A stretch of DNA of 34,176 nt from an uncultured Thermoleophilia bacterium (GTDB lineage Bacteria; Actinomycetota; Thermoleophilia; UBA2241). Below, piece after piece: positions 1 through 7,309 of this stretch. The notes under the pieces are model-generated. The model had not been told where the DNA came from, searched no databases, and saw only the letters and a program-made list of their open reading frames with translations. The stretch spans positions 1 through 34,176 of the forward strand of contig CAIYOD010000005.1 in NCBI GenBank assembly GCA_903927755.1, given 5' to 3'. The position numbers were made by a program, and so were the translations under genes. How positions within the stretch are numbered: the stretch's first letter is position 1; each line of letters begins with the position of its first letter.

Positions 1-122
1 CCGTCAAGGTGATGGTCGGCGGCGCCCCGGTCACGGCCGCCTACGCCGACGAGATCGGCGCCGACGGCTACGGGGCCAACGCCGGCATGGCGGTCGAGCG
101 CGCGAAGGAGCTGGCGGGCTGA
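1..122 (+). CDS. corrinoid (B12-binding) methyltransferase protein, C-terminal fragment
   Basis: Only the last 39 codons are in the window; the frame opens at base 3 and ends with TGA at 120-122. The visible peptide holds VMVGGAPVT followed by YADEIGADGYGANA and a final helix. This is the end of the cobalamin-binding Rossmann domain of MtbC/MttC/MtaC-type corrinoid proteins, where the GG and GADGY segments line the nucleotide-loop pocket. Such proteins carry the methyl group from a substrate-specific methyltransferase to a second methyltransferase. The stop overlaps the ATG of the permease by one base (TGATG), so the two are probably co-transcribed and translationally coupled, with the MttB-like enzyme as third gene. 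The His-on motif (DxHxxG) lies outside the window, so assignment rests on the C-terminal motif and context. Confidence 0.8.
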   Translation, partial: VKVMVGGAPVTAAYADEIGADGYGANAGMAVERAKELAG

Positions 123-1708
123 TGGCGACCGACGTCACGCCGGTCACCGGCCACGCGATCGACCAGGAGCGCAAGAAGCTCAAGAAGGTGCTCCACCGCT
201 TCGACCTCGTCTTCTTCACCATCGCCGCGTTCATCAGCCTGGACACGATCGCGCTGACCGCGGCCTACGGCGCCGGCGAGACGTTCGTCTGGCTCGCCTT
301 CCTCATCATCGTCTACCTCATCCCCTACGGCATGATCGTCGCCGAGATGGGGTCGGCCTTCCCCGTCGAGGGCGGACCGTACGCGTGGGTCCGCATGGCG
401 TTCGGACGCCTGGCCGGCTCCTACACCGCGATCATCTACTGGCTCTCGAACCCCGTGTGGATCGGTGGCACGCTGGCGGCGACCAGTGTCGCGGCGATCA
501 ACGTCCTGGTCCTCGACGAGCCGATGAGCACCGGCTGGTCGATCGTCGTCGGTCTCGCCGTCGTCTGGGTGACGGTCATGCTGTCGATGATCGAGATGAA
601 GTACGGCAAGTGGACCGGCATCATCGGCACCGTCGTGCGTCTGCTCACCCTGTTCGTCTTCCTCGCGCTCGTCGTCGTCTTCCTGGTGCAGAACGGCAAG
701 CCCGAGGGGACGATCACGACGGGCGACCTCAAACCATCACTCCTGGGCTTCCTGGCCGTGATCGGCCTGCTGCAATTCATGTTCGTCGGTTTCGAGCTCT
801 CCAGCGGCGCGTCCGAAGAGATGACGGACCCGCAGAAGGACGTCCCCAAGATGATCCTCCGCTCGGGCCTCATCGCCGCCGCCATCAGCGGCTCGATGAT
901 CCTCGGAGTGCTGCTCGTCCTGGACGGCGACGCGCTCTCGACCGTCGCCGGCTTCCCCGACGCCTACAACGCCGTGGCCAGCGTGCTGGGCGGCGCCCAG
1001 ACGGCGTTCAACTGGTTCATCTGCGCGCTCATCATCCTCACGATCATCAGCGCCGGCGGCGTGTGGCAGCAGGGCGGCGTGCGCATCCAGGCCATGGCCG
1101 GTCTGGACGGCGCCGCGCCTCTGTGGTTCGGCAAGTTCAGCAAGCAGGGCACGCCGCTCACCATGAACATCCTCTCGGCGATCATCGGCTCCGTCTTCGT
1201 GGTGCTCGTGTTCCTCATCGCCGAGGGCAGCCTCGCGACCTTCTTCGGCATCATGGTCTCGGTGATCATCTCGCTCACGGCGATGATGTACGTCTTCCAG
1301 TTCCCGGCCGTGATCATGCTGCGCAAGAAGTACCCGGACCATCCCCGGCCGTTCCGCATTCCCGGTGGTCCGGTCTTCCTGTGGCTGTGCGTCATCGGCG
1401 CCGAGACGATCGTGATCATCACGATCATCACGCTGCTGTGGCCCGGGCTTCTCGACAACGCCTTGGGGCAGCCCTACGACATCAACTACTGGTGGGGCGT
1501 TTCCCGGGCCTACTTCGAGACCGTGACGCTCGGCATCGTCGGCTTCTTCCTCGTCATGGCCGTCGTGTTCTGGGCCATCGGCAAGCGCAACATCAAGAAG
1601 GGCCTCGTCGGCGAGAACGACCTGCTGGCGATCGAACCGGATCTGGTCGCCGGCGAAGTCGAGACCGCGGCCCCGGCCGCCGTCACCGCGGCCCCCGGGG
1701 AGGTCTGA
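122..1708 (+). CDS. APC-superfamily amino acid/amine permease
   Basis: A 528-residue polytopic membrane protein with about 12 hydrophobic segments. The first helix region (FDLVFFTIAAFISLDTIAL) and the following AEMGSAFPVEGGPYAWVR are typical of APC-family transporters, in which the glycine-rich break in TM1 and the E-(G)GPY loop belong to the substrate site. The C-terminal tail of about 50 residues is hydrophilic and rich in Ala and Glu. It sits between a corrinoid protein and an MttB-superfamily methyltransferase, with a one-base overlap upstream and 33 bp downstream. The likely role is therefore uptake of the methylated amine or betaine that the methyltransferase demethylates. Substrate is inference: the family also covers glutamate/GABA antiporters and ordinary amino acid importers. 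Confidence 0.85.
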   Translation: MATDVTPVTGHAIDQERKKLKKVLHRFDLVFFTIAAFISLDTIALTAAYGAGETFVWLAFLIIVYLIPYGMIVAEMGSAFPVEGGPYAWVRMAFGRLAGSYTAIIYWLSNPVWIGGTLAATSVAAINVLVLDEPMSTGWSIVVGLAVVWVTVMLSMIEMKYGKWTGIIGTVVRLLTLFVFLALVVVFLVQNGKPEGTITTGDLKPSLLGFLAVIGLLQFMFVGFELSSGASEEMTDPQKDVPKMILRSGLIAAAISGSMILGVLLVLDGDALSTVAGFPDAYNAVASVLGGAQTAFNWFICALIILTIISAGGVWQQGGVRIQAMAGLDGAAPLWFGKFSKQGTPLTMNILSAIIGSVFVVLVFLIAEGSLATFFGIMVSVIISLTAMMYVFQFPAVIMLRKKYPDHPRPFRIPGGPVFLWLCVIGAETIVIITIITLLWPGLLDNALGQPYDINYWWGVSRAYFETVTLGIVGFFLVMAVVFWAIGKRNIKKGLVGENDLLAIEPDLVAGEVETAAPAAVTAAPGEV

Positions 1709-1741
1709 GAGAGGGCGCCGGCGCCGGGTTCCGGCGGAGCG

Positions 1742-3208
1742 GTGAGCGGCTCCGCCGGACCGCAGCGCCAGCCCCTGGCGCCTCTGCGGTCCGACTTCGC
1801 CGTCCGCTTCCACGACGAGGCGATGCTGGAGCCGCTGCACGACGCCACCCTGCGGCTGCTCGAGACGACGGGCATGCGCTTCGAGTCGCCCAAGGCGCTC
1901 GTGATCCTGAAGAAGGCCGGCGCGCAGGTGGACGAGGGCTCTGACCTCGTCCGCCTGCCCCGCCGGCTCGTCGAGGAGGCCCTCGCCCCGGCGCCGCGGC
2001 AGTTCACGCTCGGCGCCCGGGACGCATCCTGCGACCTGCAGGTCGGCTCGGGCTTCACGTACGGCACCACCGACGGCTGCGGCGTCGAGGTCGTCGACTG
2101 GCGCACCGGCGAACGCCGCTCGTCCACCAAGGCCGACCTCGAGGCCGTCACCCGCATGCAGGACTGCCTCGGCTCCATCAGCTACTGGTGGCCGACGGTC
2201 AGCGCCGGAGACTGCGGCGAGACGGCGCAGCTGCACGAGATCGAGGCCGGCTGGAACAACACCAGCAAGCACCTGATGGGCATGGTGCAGGGCGAGACGC
2301 TCGCCAGGGCGGCCGTCGAGATGGCGACCGCGGTGGCCGGCGGGGCCGAGGAGCTCCGCCGCCGGCCCGTCATGAGCGACCTCATCGGGACCGTCTCACC
2401 GCTCATGCACGACAGGGACGGGATCGAGGCCGGCCTCGTGTTCGCGGAGGCCGGCATCCCCGTCTGCTACGTCACCATGCCGAACCTCGGCACGACTGCG
2501 CCGGCCACCAAGGCCGGCGCCTTCGTCGTCGGCGCCGCCGAGATCGTTGCCGCGGCGGTGCTCCACGAGCTCGCCGCGCCGGGCAGCCCCGTCATCGGGT
2601 CGATCATGCAGATCTACGCCGACCCGCGCACGGCGCTCACCCTGACCACGCCGCTCGACGACCGCTGCCGGTTCCTCGCCACCGAGCTGCTCCACAGCTT
2701 CGGCATCCCGGCCCTGGGGCCGTTCGGCGGCACCGACGCCCAGGCGCCGGGGACGTGGCTCGCGGGGGTCGAGACCATGCTCCAACTGCTGCAGGTGCCG
2801 CTCGACGGCTGCGAGCTCTACACGGGCATCGGGCTCACCAACACATATCAGCTGTTCACGCCCGAGAATCTGATCCTCGACGACGACCTCTACCACCGCG
2901 CGAGGCACGCCTTCCTGGACATCCCCATGGACGAGGAGTCGCTCGCGCTCGACGTGATCGCGGCCGTGGGCCCGGGCGGGCATTTCCTCGCCCAGCCGCA
3001 CACCCGCCGACACATGCGTGACGCAGTCCTGCGCTCGGTGAGTCAGGAGATCGGCCCGGACGGACAGCACTACCGGGACCCGGTGGAAGTGGCGCGCGAG
3101 CGCGCCCTCGACATCCTGGAGAACTACCGGCCGGAGCCGCTGGCCGACGACGTGCGCGCCGAGCTGCGCCGGATCGTCGACGCGACGGACGCGGCCGTCA
3201 AAGGGTAG
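1742..3208 (+). CDS. MttB-superfamily (COG5598) methyltransferase, non-pyrrolysine type
   Basis: A 488-residue protein with a GTG start, related to trimethylamine:corrinoid methyltransferase MttB. It begins with the family's helical N-terminus (LHDATLRLLETTGMRFES), followed by a TIM barrel; YGTTDG, SDLIGTVSPL and the late LDGCELYTGIGLTNT are family-like segments. There is no in-frame TAG before the terminal one, so it belongs to the large group without pyrrolysine. Characterised members of that group demethylate glycine betaine, proline betaine, carnitine or related quaternary amines rather than trimethylamine. It is third in a corrinoid protein-permease-methyltransferase set. The stop is TAG (3206-3208), and the last 11 bp overlap the 3' end of the convergent PBP gene. 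Substrate cannot be deduced here. Confidence 0.85.
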   Translation: MSGSAGPQRQPLAPLRSDFAVRFHDEAMLEPLHDATLRLLETTGMRFESPKALVILKKAGAQVDEGSDLVRLPRRLVEEALAPAPRQFTLGARDASCDLQVGSGFTYGTTDGCGVEVVDWRTGERRSSTKADLEAVTRMQDCLGSISYWWPTVSAGDCGETAQLHEIEAGWNNTSKHLMGMVQGETLARAAVEMATAVAGGAEELRRRPVMSDLIGTVSPLMHDRDGIEAGLVFAEAGIPVCYVTMPNLGTTAPATKAGAFVVGAAEIVAAAVLHELAAPGSPVIGSIMQIYADPRTALTLTTPLDDRCRFLATELLHSFGIPALGPFGGTDAQAPGTWLAGVETMLQLLQVPLDGCELYTGIGLTNTYQLFTPENLILDDDLYHRARHAFLDIPMDEESLALDVIAAVGPGGHFLAQPHTRRHMRDAVLRSVSQEIGPDGQHYRDPVEVARERALDILENYRPEPLADDVRAELRRIVDATDAAVKG

Positions 3209-4403
3209 CGGCCGGCGCCGGCAACGCGACGTCGACCGGCGCCGGCGAATCCTCCGCGGGCTCCGGCGCCGGGCTCTCCGGCGGCGGAGCCTGCGGCACG
3301 ACGACCAGCCTGACCGTGCCGAGCACCACGCCGTCGGCGCGGTAGACCACTCTGCCCACCACCGTCCCGTCCTTCGGCCGCGAGGAGAACCCTTGGGGCA
3401 GCGTCACCGTGCGGCGGACGGGCGCCGCGCTGCGGGCCACGGCGGTCAGCGTCGTCCGCGCCGCGACCTGCACCTCGCCGCCGCCGGCGAGGGGAACAGC
3501 GGCGACGAGATCTCCAGCGGCCACCACGGTCTTCTCCTCGTACAGCGTCGACGCCCACTCGAACATGGCCACGTGGTCGCGCGCGTCCTGGTCCCGATTG
3601 CGCGCCCCCAGGCTTGCCGTGATGAAGGGCCGCAGACCCGGCTGCCCCGAGCCGACCAGGCAGAATCCGGCGGCGCCGGTGACTCCGCACTTGATCCCGT
3701 CGGCCCACTCCCAGTGCAGAAGGAGGTTGTTGGCCCGCACCAGCAGACGCCGGTCCTGACCCCAGCGCACGGTCGCGTGCTTCCGCCAGACGATGTCGCG
3801 GAAGCGGGCATTGCGCATCGCGTACCGACCCAGCCGGGCGAGGTCGTACACCGACGAGTGGTGATAGGGGTCGCGATGGCTGCCGGTGCAGTTCTCGTAG
3901 TGCGTGTCGCGGAGGCCCAGTTTGCGCGCCTTCGCGTTCATCCAGCCGACGAACGCCGGCTCGCTGCCGGCCATCGCCGTCGCCAGGGTCAGACCACAGT
4001 CCTGGGCGCTCTTGAGCATGAGGCCGAGGAGCGCCTGCCGGATCGTGATGCGCTCTCCCGGGCGCAGGCCGATCCCGCTGCTGTACACGACCGCCGCCGG
4101 GGCGGTGACCGTGCGGCTGAGGTACTTGGCGCGCTGCACGACGAGGAGCGCAGTCATGATCTTGGTCGTCGAGGCCATGGGGCGCTCGTCGTGGATGCCC
4201 TTGCCGAACAGGACCCGTCCCGTGACCCGGTCGATGATGACGGCGGACGGGGCCAGCGGCTGCGGCGGGCTCACCTCGGCGGCCACCGCCGGGCCCGCGA
4301 CCAGGCCGAGAAGCAGCAGCGCCAGCGCCCCGAGCAGCGCCGGCGCGATCCCGGCGGCCGGCCGATGCGCCGGACGGCGGCGCCTGGCCCCCCGCTTCCT
4401 CAT
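3198..4403 (-). CDS. D-alanyl-D-alanine carboxypeptidase-like PBP (S11), divergent motifs
   Basis: Low-molecular-weight PBP of the DacA/DacF family, which trims the terminal D-Ala from peptidoglycan stem peptides outside the membrane. An Arg-rich N-terminus and a hydrophobic segment ending AVAAE form a signal peptide or anchor. The SxxK motif is STTK, as expected. The second motif reads SAQ instead of SxN, and the third reads KCG instead of KTG (DGIKCGVTG), so activity may be altered or lost. I chose the ATG at 4403 because GGAGGAG lies 9 bases upstream; a GTG at 4427, two bases from the preceding gene's stop, is the alternative. It forms a tandem pair with the next PBP gene. A Pro-rich C-terminal tail follows the catalytic domain. 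Confidence 0.85.
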   Translation of the reverse strand: MRKRGARRRRPAHRPAAGIAPALLGALALLLLGLVAGPAVAAEVSPPQPLAPSAVIIDRVTGRVLFGKGIHDERPMASTTKIMTALLVVQRAKYLSRTVTAPAAVVYSSGIGLRPGERITIRQALLGLMLKSAQDCGLTLATAMAGSEPAFVGWMNAKARKLGLRDTHYENCTGSHRDPYHHSSVYDLARLGRYAMRNARFRDIVWRKHATVRWGQDRRLLVRANNLLLHWEWADGIKCGVTGAAGFCLVGSGQPGLRPFITASLGARNRDQDARDHVAMFEWASTLYEEKTVVAAGDLVAAVPLAGGGEVQVAARTTLTAVARSAAPVRRTVTLPQGFSSRPKDGTVVGRVVYRADGVVLGTVRLVVVPQAPPPESPAPEPAEDSPAPVDVALPAPAATL

Positions 4404-4429
4404 GGCGTCCATCTCCTCCATCGGCACGG

Positions 4430-5554
4430 TCAGGGGGTCTCCGCCGGCACGCGGCGCGAGAAGAGACGGACGGAGCCGAGCGACACGCCGTCGGCGCGAT
4501 ACGTCACCGACCCGATCTGCGTGCCCGCCGGCGGAGCCGTGGAGAACGACTCCGTGAAGCTGAGCCTCCGGGTCACGCGCGCCGCACGGCGAACCACCAC
4601 GCGGACGAGGTCGTCCCCGGCGACGGCCACGAGCGCGGCGCCGTCCTTCAGCGTGCGCCGCGCGACCACGTCACCGCGGTGCACGACCCCGCGACGGTGG
4701 AAGAGCGACGAGCCGAAGCGCAGGAGCGCCAGACTGTCGGCGATGTTCCGCGTGCGCGTCGGCTCGCGCATGGTCACACTGATCAAGGGACGAAGCCCCG
4801 GCGTCCCGGAGGCGACGATGCAGTACCTGGCCGTCGGCGTGTAGCCGCTCTTGACCCCGTCGGCCCAGGCGTAGTCGCGGACGATCCAGTTGCCCGAGAC
4901 GGCGTGGAAGGTGCGGTCCGGCGGCCACGTGACGTCGGCCTCGGCATGGTTCACCATGGTGCGCGCCACCGGATGACGCAGCGCGGCCAGCCCGAGCTCG
5001 GCGAGGTCGGCGGCGCTGGTGACGTGGCGCGGGTCGTCCGGAGCCCCGGTGGAGTTGCGGAAGTCGGTGTCGTCGAGGCCCATCGCCGCGGCCTTGCGGT
5101 TCATGAGCTGGACGAAGGAGGGCTCATCGCCCGCCACCGCCCACGCGAGGGCGACGCCGCAGTCGGTGGCGCTGCGCACCATGAGCCCGAGGATGGCCTG
5201 CCGGTAGGTGATCTGGTCGCCCGGGGACAGGCCGATGCCGGTCTTGCCGGCGACGGCCTCTGGGGCGACCAGGTAGTCGTCGAGGTCGTCCACCGCCACG
5301 TAGTCGAGCAGCACGAGCAACGTCATGATCTTGGTGCACGACGCGGGCTGCAGGCGTCGATGGGCATCCTTCGACCACAGGATCCGGCCGCTCACCCTGT
5401 CCACGACCACGCCGGACGCCGCGGCGACGTCGGGCGGCGGCGACGCCGCCACCGCCGGAGGAGCCTGCCAGAAACCGGCGGTGAGGACCGCCAGCAGAAG
5501 CAGGAGCGTCGCGCCTGCGGCGCGTCGCGGCCTTGCCGCGTCAGGTGAGTTCAC
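4430..5554 (-). CDS. D-alanyl-D-alanine carboxypeptidase-like PBP (S11), second of pair
   Basis: A 374-residue secreted PBP5-type protein. The N-terminus has a run of about 20 hydrophobic residues (TLLLLLAVLTAGFW) ending in an Ala-rich cleavage region. SxxK is SCTK, the SxN position reads SAT, and the third motif reads KSG (DGVKSGYTP), a tolerated variant of KTG. A small β domain follows, as in DacA-like enzymes. The GTG start at 5554 is preceded by GAGGGGGC. A possible -10 (TACTCT, minus sense at 5580-5575) and a CCCCG/CGGGG hairpin at 5581-5592 lie just upstream, making this the likely first gene of the PBP pair. It differs clearly in sequence from the downstream copy, so the duplication is old. 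Confidence 0.85.
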   Translation of the reverse strand: MNSPDAARPRRAAGATLLLLLAVLTAGFWQAPPAVAASPPPDVAAASGVVVDRVSGRILWSKDAHRRLQPASCTKIMTLLVLLDYVAVDDLDDYLVAPEAVAGKTGIGLSPGDQITYRQAILGLMVRSATDCGVALAWAVAGDEPSFVQLMNRKAAAMGLDDTDFRNSTGAPDDPRHVTSAADLAELGLAALRHPVARTMVNHAEADVTWPPDRTFHAVSGNWIVRDYAWADGVKSGYTPTARYCIVASGTPGLRPLISVTMREPTRTRNIADSLALLRFGSSLFHRRGVVHRGDVVARRTLKDGAALVAVAGDDLVRVVVRRAARVTRRLSFTESFSTAPPAGTQIGSVTYRADGVSLGSVRLFSRRVPAETP

Positions 5555-5574
5555 GCGTGCCCCCTCATGTGCCT

Positions 5575-5580
5575 AGAGTA
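5575..5580 (-). promoter_or_regulatory. possible -10 element of the PBP pair
   Basis: Minus-sense TACTCT lies about 21 bases before the GTG start of the PBP at 5554. No convincing -35 is seen at 17 bp spacing, so this is weak. Confidence 0.3.
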
Positions 5581-5621
5581 CCCCGTTCGGGGGCCGGGAG
5601 ACGACCGGGCAGGACGACGAA

Positions 5622-5646
5622 GGGGGGGCGGGCCTCCCGCCCCTCC
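5622..5646 (-). terminator. GC-rich hairpin after mtbB copy 1
   Basis: GGGGCGGG (5625-5632) pairs with CCCGCCCC (5636-5643) across a 3-base loop, and the stem can extend on both sides. It starts 18 bases beyond the mtbB stop, with only a short TT afterwards. Fits a GC-type terminator. Confidence 0.5.
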
Positions 5647-5663
5647 CCGCGCCGCTCAGACCG

Positions 5664-7058
5664 TCAGAATCCCGTCGTCCGCTCCTTGAACCGCTCGACC
5701 GAGTTGATCGGGATGTCGAGCAGCTTGCTGATGTTGAACTTGGCCTCCATCATGCCCGGCTCCGTGGGATGCGTGGAGGACGTCATGCTGACGAGGCCGA
5801 GGCCGTGCTCCAGGCGGAGCAGCTCCATGGCGACGGGATCGCTGAGGTCGCGCGTGCTGCAGCCCAGCTTGCCGGCCACGTACTCCTTGGCTTCTTTGAG
5901 ACGCATGCGCTTCGACATCTGCATGCGCGCGACGAGGTCTCCCGCCGCACGCATTCCGCCCATGCCGGACGCCTGCGCGTGCGCACCCTCCATACCGAGG
6001 GCGTCGCCGGTCCCCACCTAGTAGCCGTCGATCTTGAGGATCTCGACGAAGGCCTTGCTGGCCCGCGAGGTCGCGTCAGCCGGCGGGAAGAGGCACGTCG
6101 GCACTCCGCCGACGCCCATGCCCACGTTCACGTGGACCGGGATCGTGGCGACCTCGGCGGCCGGCTTGATGAAGGTGATCGCCCGGGCGATGTTCCAGGC
6201 GGTCGACTTGCCGGTGTTGATGTTGACGGCCGGCCCGTAGATGCTGGCGCCGGCCGCGGTGACCATCTCGAGCTGCTTCAGCGGCCACATGCCGGCGAGG
6301 CGCTGGCCGTCGAACTCGAGCTGGCCGTGCATGCCGAGCACGAACTCGCTCGCCATGCCGATCTCGATGCCGAGGTGCGGGTACTTGGCGCGCAGCTTGC
6401 GGCAGGCGGTCAGGGCGGCGAGGAAGTCGGCGTCGCCGGCCGCCCCCGTCGTGTCCATGTCGATGCCGTCGGCACCGGCCTCGATCATCGCGTCGGCGAC
6501 GAAGTCGATGTCCTCGACCAGCATGGCGCAGGCCTCGACCTGGGCGTCGCGGGCCTCGTCGATCTTGCCCATCGGCAGCAGCTCGGACCAGTTCGGGATG
6601 GGGCCGTCCGGCTTCGAGTAGCGGCCCAGGTCGGGCATGGCGCCGTACTGCACCGGGTTGGTGAGCAGCGCCTGGGCGATCTTCATGGACTGGCCCTCGT
6701 GGGCCACGTTGGTCTTGACGGCCTTGTAGGAGTAGTCCGCCTGCCACAGCTCGGGGATGTCGACGCCGAGCAGCGTCTCGTAGCTCTGCAGGTCCTGCAC
6801 GCGGTTGCCGATGTGCTTGGTCCCGGTGCCGTCGTTGCTGAGCACGACCTCTGCGCCGATGTCGACGGCGGTGAAGCGCGCGGCCGATGCGTAGATGTCG
6901 AGCAGGTGGCCGAGTTCGGCCTGCGTGAGCTCGGGGACCTTGGCCTTCTTGGCCGCGACCATCGTGCCTTCTTCGAGATCGGCCTTGATCTCGGAGCGGG
7001 TCATCTCGACGAGCGACCCGTCGCCCATGCGAGTGGGGATCTTGGGTTCCAACAGCAT
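5664..7058 (-). CDS. mtbB: dimethylamine:corrinoid methyltransferase MtbB with in-frame UAG (pyrrolysine), copy 1
   Basis: Read through one internal TAG (6020-6018, codon 347), this is a 464-residue protein, close to the 467 or so of archaeal MtbB. The part before TAG has RMGDGSLV near the N-terminus, YGAMPDLGRY, GADGIDMDTTGAAGD and GMGVGGVP, and ends ILKIDGY. The part after TAG runs VGTGDALGMEG, GMGGMRAAGDLVARM, MRLKEAKEYVAGKLG and ends TGA at 5664. The remembered Methanosarcina MtbB has the same order, with pyrrolysine between VDGI and VGVGD. The family removes a methyl group from dimethylamine onto a corrinoid protein, and pyrrolysine is catalytic. Start is uncertain: ATG 7058 is only 2 bases from GGAGG, while TTG 7052 has 8-base spacing and aligns with the start of copy 2. 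If UAG were only a stop, the product would be a truncated 346-residue barrel. Confidence 0.9.
6018..6020 (-). other. in-frame UAG, predicted pyrrolysine codon of mtbB copy 1
   Basis: The plus strand reads cta, so the mRNA reads UAG. Conserved MtbB sequence continues in the same frame for 117 further codons to TGA. Position relative to flanking motifs equals the pyrrolysine site of MtbB. Confidence 0.88.
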
Positions 7059-7097
7059 CACCTCCGTGCTTCGTCCGTCCGCCTCGGGGCCCTCCGG

Positions 7098-7150
7098 GCC
7101 GGCGGTCGCTCAATAGCTCTTCCGTGCATTAGTCCGGATCGACCGCCGGC
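7098..7150 (-). promoter_or_regulatory. inverted repeat in the mtbB copy 1 leader
   Basis: GCCGGCGGTCG (7098-7108) and CGACCGCCGGC (7140-7150) are perfect 11-bp arms around a 31-base, unusually AT-rich interior. It ends about 40 bases before the mtbB start. It could be a leader RNA hairpin or an operator pair around the promoter. Confidence 0.5.
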
Positions 7151-7236
7151 GCCGTGGCGCGTGCGAGGCCCGCGAGCTACCACTGTGTGAGCGAAGCGAT
7201 TCGACCGCTGTCCGGGCCTCCGCGCGCCAGTCTACC

Positions 7237-7259
7237 GTGGCGCGCTCAGAGCGCGCCAC
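7237..7259 (-). terminator. hairpin after the second SASA esterase gene
   Basis: GTGGCGCGCT pairs perfectly with AGCGCGCCAC across a CAG loop, 50 bases beyond the esterase stop. No T tract follows. It separates the esterase pair from mtbB copy 1. Confidence 0.5.
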
Positions 7260-7309
7260 CGGCCGGAGCCGCCCTGAGGCCGCCCGGCGGCGGAGTCAGG
7301 GGCGAGGCG

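Noticed and set aside
3206-3310. MttB-like gene terminal TAG considered as another pyrrolysine codon
   Set aside because: The extension of about 34 codons is Pro/Ala/Arg-rich, antisense to the PBP gene, and not like the MttB C-terminus; the protein already has full family length.
5570-5600. Minus-sense CTCTAGG near a CCCCG/CGGGG stem, considered as part of a tRNA-Pyl
   Set aside because: No cloverleaf can be drawn and the CUCUAAA anticodon loop is absent; more likely a -10 region of the PBP pair.
7098-7150. Inverted repeat with internal CTA considered as a compact tRNA-Pyl
   Set aside because: Only 53 nt, no T arm, and no U before the CTA as required in an anticodon loop.
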